A stretch of DNA of 53,878 bases from an uncultured Clostridia bacterium (GTDB taxonomy: Bacteria; Bacillota; Clostridia; TANB77; CAG-508): NCBI GenBank assembly GCA_947627495.1, contig CANQWH010000003.1:1-53878 (forward strand), given 5' to 3'. The translations under genes were made by a program, and so were the position numbers. The notes below the pieces were generated by a model, which saw nothing but the letters and a program-made list of their open reading frames with translations, did no database searches and was not told the DNA's origin. Positions 1 to 11,046 of the stretch are shown in pieces (the first letter of the stretch is position 1; the number at the start of each line of letters is the position of its first letter).

Positions 1-118
1 GTATATCCATTTTCCTCCTTATTATCTTTTATATATTTTTTTATTAATTAAATATTAATATATCATATTTTTTATTGTATTTCCATAATTTTACATAAAT
101 TTCACAATTATTTATAAA

Positions 119-1207
119 TTATTTATTTTTTAAAACCCATTCATAAACTTCATTTTCAGTAAGTTTTCCTTTTTTCATTTGATTTATTTTTTCTTTAGCT
201 TCTTTTTTCCAATTTTCAAAATCTTTTGCAAGTTTTTTATTTTCTTTATCTTTTCTAACTTGCATAAACTTTTGTTGATATGTTCTTCTATATTCTCCCA
301 TAGCCTTATTTTGTTTTAATCTTTCAGTGTAAGATTGGAAAGCACCTAAATCTCTGCAAGTTTTTCCGTTTTCTTTTAGATAATCACAATAAATTTCATC
401 TACTTTTGAAGTTGGTATAAAGTACATTCCACAGTTTTGACATTTTTTTATTGGATAATTTGGCGTTTTTGAAAGTTCATCAAGTATAGCATAGCAAATA
501 CTTGATAAATCATTACTTTTATGAGTATCACTCATTGAAAGCACTTGCTTTTTATTCTTTAATGTATCTAATAACTCATATTCGCTATTTTTACCAAGTT
601 CTTGATATTTCATTGAATAACTATCCCTCATAATAAAATCATTTTTATAGTATGTATATAATTTGCCCATTCTCTTTATTAAGTAAACTGCAAATCTTTC
701 AGAATATGTGTATTTTTCTAGTTCTTTAATATTATCTAAATTATAAATATATGTAACTGCTTTTATTAGTTCTTGTTGTAGGTCAATTAAGTTTTCTTGC
801 AAATCTTCAAATATTTTATTAGTTGCTTTTAAATATTCTTCATTACTACCATAATTTTGTTTTAATTCAAATTTATAGTTTTTATCTAAATCTCTTAATA
901 TTTCAAAACCATAAGCATAAAAGAAAGTTCTATTAGCCATTTCAAAATTAGATAAATCAGTATTTAAAAACCTTAATAGCATAAGTCCTAGTTTTTCGTG
1001 AAATGGAAAGTACATACTTGCAGGGTGTTTTAGTCCATTAGTAGTTAATTCTGTTTCTTTATAAAATACATCTCTTAACTTGTTATCTAAATCTAAATGA
1101 AAATCTGCTTTATAAAAATATAGAGGTGTAGCATAATATTCTTTTCTTGTTTCAGTATTAAACCAAAAGTAGAAATCATCAAAAAAGGTTACTTCTGGTA
1201 ATTCCAT
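119..1207 (-). CDS. hypothetical protein with C-terminal Cys motif (CQNCGMYFIP...CDYL...C), DUF6076-like
   Basis: 362-aa ORF, RBS-like ctccctcct upstream on minus strand; Cys pattern typical of these Firmicutes proteins. Confidence 0.6.
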   Translation of the reverse strand: MELPEVTFFDDFYFWFNTETRKEYYATPLYFYKADFHLDLDNKLRDVFYKETELTTNGLKHPASMYFPFHEKLGLMLLRFLNTDLSNFEMANRTFFYAYGFEILRDLDKNYKFELKQNYGSNEEYLKATNKIFEDLQENLIDLQQELIKAVTYIYNLDNIKELEKYTYSERFAVYLIKRMGKLYTYYKNDFIMRDSYSMKYQELGKNSEYELLDTLKNKKQVLSMSDTHKSNDLSSICYAILDELSKTPNYPIKKCQNCGMYFIPTSKVDEIYCDYLKENGKTCRDLGAFQSYTERLKQNKAMGEYRRTYQQKFMQVRKDKENKKLAKDFENWKKEAKEKINQMKKGKLTENEVYEWVLKNK

Positions 1208-1523
1208 AGTTTAATCTCCCTCCTATAAAGAAAAATTTATAAAGTTTTTATAAACAATTTTAATAAAATAATAAATTGTTATTGACATTCTATAATTATT
1301 ATACTATAATATCAATATAATTACAATACTTTTTTCAAAACTCATTGCTAAAAGTTGTAGATAAAAAATTCACTAAACCTTTTAGAAGTATTGTAATAAT
1401 AGTATATTTAAGATTTTAAGCAAACTATTAACAACACAATAAAGTAATTTAATTTGTTTATTTTTGTTTTTATATTATAGGTGTGAAATTGTAGTTTGTA
1501 AGAAATAGAGAATCTTTAAAGGA

Positions 1524-1748
1524 ATGGAGGTGTTAAAAATAAAAACTAAATTAGACAGCAAAGGTACAAAAGACAAAATTGTAGAATTATTCTATGAAAT
1601 GCATTTACGACCTACAGACATTGCACAAGAATTAAATGTCGTAAAATCATATGTTACAAAGATTATTCAAAATGATTCTAGGTATGTTCAAGAAAAAGAA
1701 TTAAGAAAGAATAATAATAAAGAAAAGAATAATGTATTTGTCAAGTGA
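1524..1748 (+). CDS. small helix-turn-helix protein, mobile-element associated
   Basis: LRPTDIAQELNVVKSYVTKIIQ HTH-like segment; ggagg RBS region. Confidence 0.5.
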   Translation: MEVLKIKTKLDSKGTKDKIVELFYEMHLRPTDIAQELNVVKSYVTKIIQNDSRYVQEKELRKNNNKEKNNVFVK

Positions 1749-1828
1749 AAATTGGTCCAAGTTATATTTGAAAAAGTGGACCATTTTTCAAATATAACTT
1801 GGACCAATTTTCACTTGACAAATACATT
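1731..1828. repeat. perfect 45-bp inverted repeat with 8-nt centre (gtggacca)
   Basis: aatgtatttgtcaagtgaaaattggtccaagttatatttgaaaaa at 1731-1775 is the exact reverse complement of 1784-1828. Confidence 0.95.
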
Positions 1829-2467
1829 TTTATTTAATTCTCTAAAAATTAAATTATACAATTCTTTTTCATCTAGTATTTCAGTTTGAATTTTAGCTCT
1901 TAACATATTGTTCTTAAAAGAATTGCATAATCTAAAAAGTTCATTACTAGCATCTTCTAATAATCCATCATAACTTATAATTGCATAATTTTTAACAACA
2001 GTTATGTTTTTATTCTCCATTAAGTTTTGTAAATAATTAATCATATATTCTTTATATTCATTTGCTTTATATGAATCTAGCTCATTTTCTCTCATAATAT
2101 TTATTATTTTACTTGTATCAATAGTCTCAGTCGTGTTATAAAACTGTATTGGATAGTCTATTGATAATGCTGTTTGTATAAGTACATTTTCAATCGTTTC
2201 CTGTTCAGCATCAGATAACATATGATAGTCAATATTGCCAAGCCTTAAAATACAAGAATATCTATTACCCATTTTTAATAAATTATCTTTTATTTGTATA
2301 TTAAGTATATCTGCCATATTCTTATTTTTTTTATTTCTAATATCTTTTTCTATTAAATTTTTACTGGATTCATTCTTCTTAATCTCTGAATATATAATCG
2401 CAATTATAAAGAACATAATAGATAAAGCAATTAAAATTGTGATTGTTAACATTCTAACACCTCTCAT
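1811..2467 (-). CDS. membrane-anchored conjugation-associated protein, possibly related to the VirB4/TraC N-terminal region; C-terminus lies in the inverted repeat
   Basis: N-terminal TM; RYSCILRLGNIDYHMLSDAEQETIENVLIQ; directly follows the PrgI-like gene. Confidence 0.45.
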   Translation of the reverse strand: MRGVRMLTITILIALSIMFFIIAIIYSEIKKNESSKNLIEKDIRNKKNKNMADILNIQIKDNLLKMGNRYSCILRLGNIDYHMLSDAEQETIENVLIQTALSIDYPIQFYNTTETIDTSKIINIMRENELDSYKANEYKEYMINYLQNLMENKNITVVKNYAIISYDGLLEDASNELFRLCNSFKNNMLRAKIQTEILDEKELYNLIFRELNKNVFVK

Positions 2468-2738
2468 ATATAAATTTTTTCTTTCTAACTAAAAATTTTA
2501 ACCAATAAAAAAAGACCTTATCAAAATTTAGTTCTCTTACTTTAAAAAATGCACATAATAGGAAGAAAACACCTAGTATTGAAATAATTAGCACCTTAAA
2601 AATTATATTTATTGGTACTGCAAATATTCCTAGTAAACTACAACATAGCATTAAATATATAACTTGTCTTAAACTTAAATAACCACCAAAAATTTTTTCT
2701 TCATTCTTGGTATCGTATGGTATCTTAAATACTTTCAT
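2454..2738 (-). CDS. PrgI family (VirB3-like) T4SS protein
   Basis: 94 aa, YLSLRQVIYLM...two TM...FYWLKFLVRKKKFIYER. Confidence 0.75.
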   Translation of the reverse strand: MKVFKIPYDTKNEEKIFGGYLSLRQVIYLMLCCSLLGIFAVPINIIFKVLIISILGVFFLLCAFFKVRELNFDKVFFYWLKFLVRKKKFIYERC

Positions 2739-2749
2739 ATACTCCCTCC

Positions 2750-3127
2750 TTAATTAGTTAATAGACTGCCTGTAGAATTTGTAGCTACGTTAATTATTAT
2801 TCCTGCAATTATTAATGATGCTCCTAATATAACTCCTCCACCACATATCCAAGCAAGACTACCTATACTTTCACTTCGTTTCTGTGGATTATTTGAATTT
2901 GCAATCATTTTAAGCGCTGCTACTACAACGCTAGCAAATATTAAAACTCCTCCTAATGGCATTGCAATACTTGTAATAACCCTTTTTATATTTTCGGTAG
3001 CAGCTGTTACCTCACTCGTTCCAATTGTTGAACTTTCTGTGGCCAAACATTGTGTTTGTATTGCAATCATTGCTAAAGTGCCTCCAATAGTTGTTAAAAA
3101 CTTTCTTTTTTTCTTTAATTTAAACAT
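2750..3127 (-). CDS. TrbC/VirB2-like pilin of a T4SS
   Basis: 125 aa, signal peptide plus two hydrophobic helices with GG motifs, adjacent to prgI. Confidence 0.7.
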   Translation of the reverse strand: MFKLKKKRKFLTTIGGTLAMIAIQTQCLATESSTIGTSEVTAATENIKRVITSIAMPLGGVLIFASVVVAALKMIANSNNPQKRSESIGSLAWICGGGVILGASLIIAGIIINVATNSTGSLLTN

Positions 3128-3175
3128 AAAAAACCTCCTTTAATTTTTGTAAGGGCAAAAAATTAAAAAGGAACA

Positions 3176-3406
3176 CTATATAATATATATAAATATAACT
3201 GGAATAAAAATTATAAGAACCAGTAATATTAATATACTTATACTAAATCTTAACATTTTACTTCTTATCTTTTGTGATTTTATTAGACAACCTGTAATGA
3301 GAATAATTAAAGATAATATAAGCAATGTTGTTAATATAATTAATGAAATAACAAATCCATAAAAGAATATATTAAATATTAAGTTACTAATATAATTATT
3401 TTTCAC
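3176..3406 (-). CDS. small membrane protein
   Basis: 76 aa, TM-rich, same operon. Confidence 0.4.
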   Translation of the reverse strand: MKNNYISNLIFNIFFYGFVISLIILTTLLILSLIILITGCLIKSQKIRSKMLRFSISILILLVLIIFIPVIFIYII

Positions 3407-3418
3407 TAATAAACTCCT

Positions 3419-4199
3419 TTACTTTGTATTTTCAGTATATTTATTTATAAGACTTTTTTTGTAGTAAGATAGAAAATTATCAATTGTTTTCTTACTTTCA
3501 GCATCCTTACAAAGATTATATATATTGATTAATGTATTTCTTCTAAATAATGGCAATAGATAATTAAACCTACTATTATATATTTCATATAATGTATATA
3601 TAATATCTTTTATCATAGCTATATTAGGATTTGTTTCCTCTATTATTTCAGGAGTATATAAAAAATCTAGTCTTTCTAAACAACAATAAAAATCTGCAGA
3701 AATTGCAGAACTCTTATTTATAATTAAATTAAATATATCATCTATCATCTTTATATCTATATTTTTCTCTCCGTAACAAAAATGTTTCATTCATGTTACT
3801 ATTTGTTACATCACCGTTACATTGTAACGCTTTATATTTTAATCTATGTTTTCTAACTCGTGCTGCACTGCTTCCTTCTGTACCAATTAAATCCTGCATC
3901 TCACTAAGCATAAAAGTATTTTCGTTTAAATGTTCAATAGCATTTGCTTTTTCTAATGCTGTTAATAGCAGTTTTATTATATTAACATCCTCATCTAACA
4001 TTAATGCAATTTCTTCTGGAAGACTATCACATAATTTTTCAAAACAAAAAATTCCCTCTGATTTTAAGAGTTTTAACTGGAATTTTAAATATGCAAGCAG
4101 AATTTTGTCTCCATCCGGTAACTTTCGTAAGAATTTACTTGTTTTATTTTCAAAAAATGTGTCATATAACTTTAACCAATAATACTTTTTTTCACTCAT
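3419..4199 (-). CDS. replisome organizer N-terminal-domain protein; ORF broken at CGG 3771-3773, +1 shift joins ORFs 3738-4199 and 3419-3790
   Basis: KYYWLKLYDTFFENKTSKFLRKLPDGDKILLAYLKFQL; CGG in frame at codon 143; dropping C reads ...TFLL-G-EKNIDIKMIDDIFNLI... Confidence 0.65.
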
Positions 4200-4345
4200 C
4201 TTTTAACTCCTCATCTGATTTACTTCCTACTAAAATACAAGCATATAAAAAGAGGCTAATATTAGCCCCTAAAAATAAACCTAATAAAAATTGAATCACT
4301 TTTTCTCGCCCTCCCATTATATGTTTTTATAAAAAATAAAATAAA

Positions 4346-4377
4346 AAAGACTTTACAATGGCAAAAGTAAAGTCTTT
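4346..4377. terminator. stem-loop aaagactttac...gtaaagtcttt
   Basis: inverted repeat with flanking A/T runs. Confidence 0.5.
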
Positions 4378-4426
4378 ATATAAAATTGCTTTAAAGGGAT
4401 ATCCCTTTAGGCAAGAACTTCCGAAT

Positions 4427-4502
4427 TGGTTGCGGGGGATGGACTCGAACCACCGACCTCAGGGTTATGAGCCCTGCGAGCTACCAACTGCTCCACCCCG
4501 CG
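4427..4502 (-). tRNA. tRNA-fMet (CAT), initiator
   Basis: reverse complement CGCGGGGTGGAGCAGTTGGTAGCTCGCAGGGCTCATAACCCTGAGGTCGGTGGTTCGAGTCCATCCCCCGCAACCA; three G-C pairs in anticodon stem and C1/A72 mismatch are initiator features. Confidence 0.97.
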
Positions 4503-4659
4503 ATGTAATCACAACGAAATAATTATACATCTATTATAATATAATGTCAAGTTTTTTTCTAAAATATTCATTTTTCGTATGAAAATTAATAAATAATAGC
4601 TTTAAATCTAAAAAATAGTTTCTAAACTTTTATTCAAAATTGTAAACATTCAAACATTT

Positions 4660-5355
4660 CTATTTACTTATTTCCTTTCTACCTTTTTTTAATTTAGTTA
4701 AAGATACTACTTTACTTTTTTTATTATAAAAAGAAATAATGCCGAATATAAACATTATAATGAAACCTATTAAAACTATATCCGAATATTCTCCCACATA
4801 TACAGCAATTAACTCCCATGAAGCTCCAGCAATTCTACCAAGTATAATTAACACAGTATTCCAAATAAAACTTCCAATAGTTGTTAATGTTAAAAATAAA
4901 CCTAAGTTTATCTTTGCCATACCTGCTGGAATTGAAACCAAACTCCTAATAATTGGTATAAATCTTCCAAAAAAAACTGCAAATTTTCCCTTATTATCAA
5001 ACCATTCAAAAGCTTTATGAATATCTTCTTTTTTTAATCCTAATATTTTTCCAACCTTACTATCTACAACCTTATCTATTCTTTCTTCATTTAACATTCT
5101 ACCAATGTAATATAAAACAATTGCTCCTAATACAGAACCTATTGTTGATGCAATAATTGTTCCAATTACTGTTATATTAGAAATTATAGTTACAAATCCA
5201 CCAAATGTCAAAATCACTTCTGATGGAATTGGTGGAAAAATATTCTCTATTGCTATTAAAAATATAATTCCTAAATATCCAAATTTATTTATTGCTTCAA
5301 TAATTATAGTTTGCATTTTTCCTCCTATTTTCAAAATCATGTCATACATTTCCAT
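4660..5355 (-). CDS. DedA/SNARE-associated family membrane protein (true start may be MQTIII, ~5316)
   Basis: ENIFPPIPSEVILTFGG, FGRFIPIIRSLVSIPAGMAKI. Confidence 0.9.
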   Translation of the reverse strand: MEMYDMILKIGGKMQTIIIEAINKFGYLGIIFLIAIENIFPPIPSEVILTFGGFVTIISNITVIGTIIASTIGSVLGAIVLYYIGRMLNEERIDKVVDSKVGKILGLKKEDIHKAFEWFDNKGKFAVFFGRFIPIIRSLVSIPAGMAKINLGLFLTLTTIGSFIWNTVLIILGRIAGASWELIAVYVGEYSDIVLIGFIIMFIFGIISFYNKKSKVVSLTKLKKGRKEISK

Positions 5356-5434
5356 TTAATTAGATATTTATACTTTTGCTTTTTCTTTTATTTAATTTTA
5401 TGTAATGGAGAAAAAAATATTCTATTTATTTAAC

Positions 5435-5465
5435 AAATGGGATACCTTTCGGTATCCCATTTACT
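5435..5465. terminator. stem-loop aaatgggatacctttcggtatcccattt downstream of ftsH
   Basis: perfect 12-bp stem with short loop. Confidence 0.8.
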
Positions 5466-5474
5466 CATTTTATC

Positions 5475-7277
5475 TTAATCATTAAATATTGCAGCAAATT
5501 CTTCCCCATCTACTTTCTCTTTCTCTAATAATAAATTTGCTACTGTGTGTAATTTATCGCTATGCATTGTTAGAATTTCTTTTGCTCTATTATATGCATT
5601 GTCAATTATCTTCTTAACTTCAGTATCAATTTTAGCAGATGTTTCTTCACTAAAGTTTCTTGTTTGTGTCCAATCTCTTCCTAAAAATACTTCCTCTTGA
5701 CCTGAACCAAATGTTATTGTTCCTAAAGCATCACTCATACCATATTTTGTTACCATATCTCTTGCAATTTTTGATGCCCTTTCTATATCATTACTTGCTC
5801 CTGTTGAAATATCATCTAATACAATACTTTCTGCTACTCTTCCACCTAATAATGATATTATGCTTTCTTCCATTTCTATCTTAGACATAAAGTTCTTATC
5901 TTCATCTGGTCTATACATTGTATATCCACCAGCCATTCCTCTTGGTACAATTGATATTTGATGTATTATATCTTGTGTTGGTAAGTAGTGACTTACTACT
6001 GCATGCCCTGCTTCATGAAATGCTACCAATTTATTCTCTTTATCACTTCTTACTCTGCTCTTCTTCTCTGGTCCCATTGTTACTTTAATCATTGCATCTT
6101 CTACTTCTTGCATATTTATTTCAGTTTTGTTTCTCCTTGCTGCTAATAATGATGCTTCATTCATTATATTTTCTAGGTCTGCTCCTGAAAATCCTGCTGT
6201 ATTTTTTGCTATTACTTTTAGCTCAACATCATCACCTAATTTTTTATGTCTACTATGAACCTCTAATATTTCCTCTCTTGCTTTTACATCAGGTGCTGAT
6301 ACTACTATCTGTCTATCAAATCTTCCTGGTCTTAATAATGCTTTATCTAATACATCTGGTCTGTTTGTTGCTGCTAATACTATAACTCCCTCATTTGCTG
6401 AAAATCCATCCATTTCTACTAATAATTGATTTAGTGTTTGCTCTCTTTCATCATGTCCTCCCCCTAAACCAGCTCCTCTTTGACGTCCTACTGCATCAAT
6501 TTCATCTATAAAAACAATACATGGAGCATTTCTTTTTGCTTGTTCAAATAAATCTCTTACTCTTGAAGCACCCACACCAACAAACATTTCTACGAAGTCT
6601 GAACCACTTATTATGAAAAATGGAACTCCTGCTTCTCCTGCAACTGCTTTTGCTAAAAGAGTTTTTCCTGTTCCTGGATGACCAACTAATAGCACTCCCT
6701 TTGGAATTCTAGCACCCATATCTGTAAATTTCTTTGGTGATTTTAAAAATTCTACTATTTCTTGTAATTCTTCTTTTTCCTCATCAACACCCGCAACATC
6801 TTTGAAAGTAATCTTTCCCTTCTCTGTGGCATTCATTACTCTTGCTCTACTTTTTCCAAATGACATTGTTTTATTACTTCCACCCTGTGAAGAACTTGAT
6901 AATATAAACCAGAATATAAAGAAAACTATTATTATTGCAAATGGTGATAATAAACTTAATATGGTTACCCAAATTGATTGTGATTTTTCCTCAAACGTAA
7001 AACTCTGATTTTGCAAATCATCACTTATCTCATTCATAAATGCATCTATACTAGGTATATTAACTTCTTTCTCAATATCATTATCTTTTAGCTTTACATA
7101 TGCTTTATTACCATCCGCTTCTAATTCTATGTTTTCAACTCTTCCCTTGTTTATATAACCTATCAATTCATCATATGACATCTTAGTTTCTGAATTTTCC
7201 ATTATAGCTGATATTAATATAATGCAAACTATTCCTATGATTAGCCACATAACAATTGTCCTTAAATTATTTTTCAT
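5475..7277 (-). CDS. ftsH: ATP-dependent zinc metalloprotease FtsH
   Basis: [34 protein letters not shown] region, 600 aa. Confidence 0.99.
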   Translation of the reverse strand: MKNNLRTIVMWLIIGIVCIILISAIMENSETKMSYDELIGYINKGRVENIELEADGNKAYVKLKDNDIEKEVNIPSIDAFMNEISDDLQNQSFTFEEKSQSIWVTILSLLSPFAIIIVFFIFWFILSSSSQGGSNKTMSFGKSRARVMNATEKGKITFKDVAGVDEEKEELQEIVEFLKSPKKFTDMGARIPKGVLLVGHPGTGKTLLAKAVAGEAGVPFFIISGSDFVEMFVGVGASRVRDLFEQAKRNAPCIVFIDEIDAVGRQRGAGLGGGHDEREQTLNQLLVEMDGFSANEGVIVLAATNRPDVLDKALLRPGRFDRQIVVSAPDVKAREEILEVHSRHKKLGDDVELKVIAKNTAGFSGADLENIMNEASLLAARRNKTEINMQEVEDAMIKVTMGPEKKSRVRSDKENKLVAFHEAGHAVVSHYLPTQDIIHQISIVPRGMAGGYTMYRPDEDKNFMSKIEMEESIISLLGGRVAESIVLDDISTGASNDIERASKIARDMVTKYGMSDALGTITFGSGQEEVFLGRDWTQTRNFSEETSAKIDTEVKKIIDNAYNRAKEILTMHSDKLHTVANLLLEKEKVDGEEFAAIFND

Positions 7278-7495
7278 ATTATAAACATTCCTTTCTATTT
7301 TGTAAATTTGTCTAAAAAATTAGTATTTTGCTTAATTTAAGTTTATTAAATTTATAGCTGATTTTCTTAATATGATACCCTTTTCTCTAAACTATAATGT
7401 AACAAAATGCTGATTATTTTTTACACTTTTACATATCTTTTCTCTTGTTCACTGTATAATAATAACATACCCATGTTCTAAATTCAATACCTATC

Positions 7496-8488
7496 TTAAG
7501 TTTTTATGAAATATATTTTTCCTTTTTTCAAGTATATCTTTATTTGTTTTGTTGGCATTATATATTTATTTCCAATATTTTTTTCACACATTTTTATTAT
7601 ATCATCAATATTTATTTTTTCTATACCATTTGTTGTATGTAAAACCTCATTTATAGTATATAAAATGATTCTTCTTTTTATGACTAATTCTAAATTATTA
7701 AACTTTTTTAAATTAATAATTATATTACCTTCTGTTTTCTCTTTTATATCCTGATATGTTTTATTGGTTATTTTCCTTAGATATTCATCCTCATCACTAG
7801 CAACTTCTGATAACCTATTTATTGTTTTTATGATATTCTGATTAAATTCTTTTTTTATGTATGGTATTATTTCATTTCTAACTTTATTTCTATTGTAAAT
7901 ACTCTCATTATTTGATTCATCATATTTTGGATTTAACTCATTTTCTTTGCAGTACTCTTCAATCCTTTTTCTATCTGTTTCTATTAATGGTCTTATATAT
8001 TTTTCCTCTCTTTTTGCCTCTATTCCTTTAAGTCCTGATATTCCGCTTCCCCTTAATATATTCAATATTACAGTCTCTGCTTTATCATTACAATTATGTG
8101 CAGTAGCAATTTTATTTGAATTTGTTTTTTCTAAAACTTCATTAAAAAAAGCATATCTAACTTCTCTGCCTGTTTCTTCAGTCCCTTTCTTCTCATATTT
8201 TGCAAGTTTTATTATATCCACTTTTTTAACAAAACATTCTATTTTCAACTTTTTGCAAAAATCTTGCACATATTGTGTTTCCATATCTGCTACTTCACGT
8301 ATCATATGATTTATATGTGCTACACATATCTGTATTTCAAGTTCATCTTTTAAATTGTATAATATATGTAATAAACATATGGAATCTGGACCCCCAGAAA
8401 CACCTATAACAATCTTATCTCCTTTTTGAATTAAATTATACTTCTTTATTGTTTTTAAAACATCATCTTTTAGCATAATAATTTTCAT
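7496..8488 (-). CDS. tilS: tRNA(Ile)-lysidine synthase
   Basis: VIGVSGGPDSICLLHIL PP-loop motif; upstream of ftsH. Confidence 0.95.
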   Translation of the reverse strand: MKIIMLKDDVLKTIKKYNLIQKGDKIVIGVSGGPDSICLLHILYNLKDELEIQICVAHINHMIREVADMETQYVQDFCKKLKIECFVKKVDIIKLAKYEKKGTEETGREVRYAFFNEVLEKTNSNKIATAHNCNDKAETVILNILRGSGISGLKGIEAKREEKYIRPLIETDRKRIEEYCKENELNPKYDESNNESIYNRNKVRNEIIPYIKKEFNQNIIKTINRLSEVASDEDEYLRKITNKTYQDIKEKTEGNIIINLKKFNNLELVIKRRIILYTINEVLHTTNGIEKINIDDIIKMCEKNIGNKYIMPTKQIKIYLKKGKIYFIKT

Positions 8489-8503
8489 TCTCCTCTAGTT
8501 TTT

Positions 8504-9835
8504 TCACTCTCTATATTTGTCTAAATTTGCAAATTTAGTAAAGCTACCCATCCATAATAATTCTACCGTTCCTGTAGAACCAGCTCTGTGCTTTGCCAAA
8601 ATTACTTCTGCAATATTTTTTTTATCAGAATCTGGATTATAATAATCGTCTCTATATAAAAACATTACAATATCAGCATCCTGTTCTATTGCTCCTGATT
8701 CACGCAAATCTGAAAGCATGGGTCTATGGTCTTGTCTTGCTTCTGCAGCTCTCGACAACTGTGATAAAGCAATTACAGGTACATCCAATTCTTTTGCAAG
8801 AATTTTTAAAGATCTACTAATCTCTGAAATTTCTTGCTCACGACTTGCATTTCTTTTACCACTTCCTTGAATTAATTGCAAATAATCTATTACAACCAAT
8901 CCAATATTTTTTTCTAATTTTAATTTTCTGCATTTTGCTCTAATCTCTGATATAGAAATTCCTGGTGTATCATCTATATATATTGGTGCTTCTGATAATG
9001 GTCCTAAGGCAGTTGCAAGTTTTACCCAATCTTCTTCATCTATTTTACCTGTTCTAATTTTATTACTATCAACCATAGCCTCACTACACAACATCCTATT
9101 TACTAACTGTGATTTAGACATCTCTAAGTTAAATATTACAACTGGTACTTTTGCATTTACAGCTGCATGTGTAGCAATATTTAGCGCAAATGCTGATTTA
9201 CCCATTGCAGGTCTTGCAGCAACAAGTATTAAATCTGAATTATGCAATCCAGCTGTTTTATAATCCAAATCGGCAAATCCAGTAGGAACACCTGTTATTG
9301 GTTCTTTTTGATTATACAATTTTTCTAAATCTGCAAAAGTTTCTATTAAAACATCCTTAATTGCAGTATATCCTTTTTGATTTTTCCCCTGCATTATATC
9401 AAAAATCTTTTTTTCTGATTGATCAATTATATTATCTATCTCTTCAGTTTGCTCATATCCTAAACTTTGAATCTCATTTGCAGCTTTTATTAACTGCCTT
9501 AATATTGATTTTTCTTCTACAATATTTATATACTTATTAGCATTTGCAACTAATGGCACTTTATCTGGTAATAATGCTAAATATTCTATTCCACCAACAG
9601 CTTCAAATTTTTGTATTGATGTTAATTCATCCTTAACAGTAATAATATCTATTGGTTCACCTCTGTTATATAAATTTACAATTGCTTGATAAACATATTT
9701 ATTATCTTCTCTATAAAAGTCTTCTGGTTTCAAAACTTCTATTGCATCTATTACAGCATCTTGGTCTGTAAGCATACTTCCAAGTATTGCCTGCTCCGCT
9801 TCAATATCATGTGGTGGTATTTTTCCTACTTCCAT
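8504..9835 (-). CDS. dnaB: replicative DNA helicase DnaB (chromosomal)
   Basis: ARPAMGKSAFALNIA, SQLSRAAEARQDHRPMLSDLRESGAIEQDAD, intact AKHRAGSTGTVELLW C-terminus. Confidence 0.98.
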   Translation of the reverse strand: MEVGKIPPHDIEAEQAILGSMLTDQDAVIDAIEVLKPEDFYREDNKYVYQAIVNLYNRGEPIDIITVKDELTSIQKFEAVGGIEYLALLPDKVPLVANANKYINIVEEKSILRQLIKAANEIQSLGYEQTEEIDNIIDQSEKKIFDIMQGKNQKGYTAIKDVLIETFADLEKLYNQKEPITGVPTGFADLDYKTAGLHNSDLILVAARPAMGKSAFALNIATHAAVNAKVPVVIFNLEMSKSQLVNRMLCSEAMVDSNKIRTGKIDEEDWVKLATALGPLSEAPIYIDDTPGISISEIRAKCRKLKLEKNIGLVVIDYLQLIQGSGKRNASREQEISEISRSLKILAKELDVPVIALSQLSRAAEARQDHRPMLSDLRESGAIEQDADIVMFLYRDDYYNPDSDKKNIAEVILAKHRAGSTGTVELLWMGSFTKFANLDKYRE

Positions 9836-9860
9836 TTTCTACTATCCTTTCTAGTAAAAA

Positions 9861-10307
9861 TTACTCTGCTTTTACTTCTAATGTTAATTTTGCATTTATA
9901 CCGTCTCCAAACTTTATTTCTGCAGTAAATGTTCCCAAATTTTTTATAGTTTCTTTTAATATTATTTTCTTTTTATCTATATTAATATTATGTTGTTTTT
10001 TTAATTCATCTGAAATTTCCTTTGATGTTATTCCCCCAAAGATCTTACCATTTTCCCCTGCTTTTGCTGATATCTTTAAGATTATTTTTTCTATTTTTTT
10101 TGCCATTTCTTTATTAGATTCTATTTCTGCCTTTTTCTTATTAGCTTCTGAAGTTTTTTTAGCTTGTAATTTAGATAAATTATCATTTGTAGCCTCTATA
10201 GCTAATTTCTTTGGAAACAAATAATTTCTTGCATATCCATCATTGGCATTTATTATTTCATCTTTTCTCCCAACGTTTTTTATATCTTGTAATAAAATAA
10301 CCTTCAT
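9861..10307 (-). CDS. rplI: 50S ribosomal protein L9
   Basis: [36 protein letters not shown]. Confidence 0.99.
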   Translation of the reverse strand: MKVILLQDIKNVGRKDEIINANDGYARNYLFPKKLAIEATNDNLSKLQAKKTSEANKKKAEIESNKEMAKKIEKIILKISAKAGENGKIFGGITSKEISDELKKQHNINIDKKKIILKETIKNLGTFTAEIKFGDGINAKLTLEVKAE

Positions 10308-10503
10308 AAAAAATCCTCCTTACATTGCCATTCCAATTTTTTTACTTATATAGAATATCATAAATTGTGTGTTTTTACAATATTAAATTTTGTAAACTTT
10401 TTTGCTTTTGCAGTAATTTTTTACTTCTAGTATATATTTACTATTTTGTTTCTGTAAATTTTTACCTAAGAATGCTATATTCAACAAAAAGGAGGAATAA
10501 TAT

Positions 10504-10827
10504 ATGTCACTTAATTATAGTATTATAGGTATTAGGTTAAAACAAGCAAGAATTAACAAAAAAATAACACAAGAAGCATTAGCTGAAAAACTTGATGTTT
10601 CAGTTGCTTATGTAAGCAGAATCGAATGTGGTTCTACAAATGTTAATTTAAAAAGATTATCAGAAATTTGTACTTTACTAGATGTATCAGAAGGTGAAAT
10701 TTTAAGTGGAGTTACTATGGAATCTAATTCATATTTGAACAGTGCTTTTAATGATTTGTTCAAAACTTGTCCACCAGAAAAAATAGATTTGATTTACAAG
10801 ATTGCAAAAGTCATTGCAGATAATTAG
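10504..10827 (+). CDS. XRE family transcriptional regulator
   Basis: IGIRLKQARINKKITQEALAEKLDVSVAYVSRIECG; aaaggagg RBS. Confidence 0.9.
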   Translation: MSLNYSIIGIRLKQARINKKITQEALAEKLDVSVAYVSRIECGSTNVNLKRLSEICTLLDVSEGEILSGVTMESNSYLNSAFNDLFKTCPPEKIDLIYKIAKVIADN

Positions 10828-10956
10828 TTACAATTCACAGCCGATTATATGCACAAAGTAGCCAAACGCAGGAGTTTCATATTTTTTTCTTAAGAAAAAA
10901 ATATGAAACTCTGATGAGATTTGGCCGACTTTATAGTATAAGCTGTGAATTGTAAC
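10827..10956. repeat. ~130-bp nested imperfect palindrome between convergent genes
   Basis: outer arms gttacaattcacagc (10827-10841)/gctgtgaattgtaac (10942-10956); inner perfect 40-bp palindrome 10872-10911 with no spacer. Confidence 0.9.
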
Positions 10957-11046
10957 ATTTAAAAATAATTTATTAAATTCAAAAGTTACTACAACGAAAA
11001 ATAGATCAAAAAGTTTTCGTTGTAATATCTTTCAAAACATTGTTTA

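Noticed and set aside
5435-5465. CGG/CCG trinucleotides in the ftsH terminator loop and other intergenic spots
   Set aside because: Non-coding; not counted as in-frame CGG events.
5660-7008. Plus-strand Leu/Phe/Ile-rich ORFs opposite ftsH, and similar ones across the window (e.g. 6092-6385, 33491-34072, 30623-31084)
   Set aside because: Antisense shadow ORFs of AT-rich genes; no RBS or recognisable domains.
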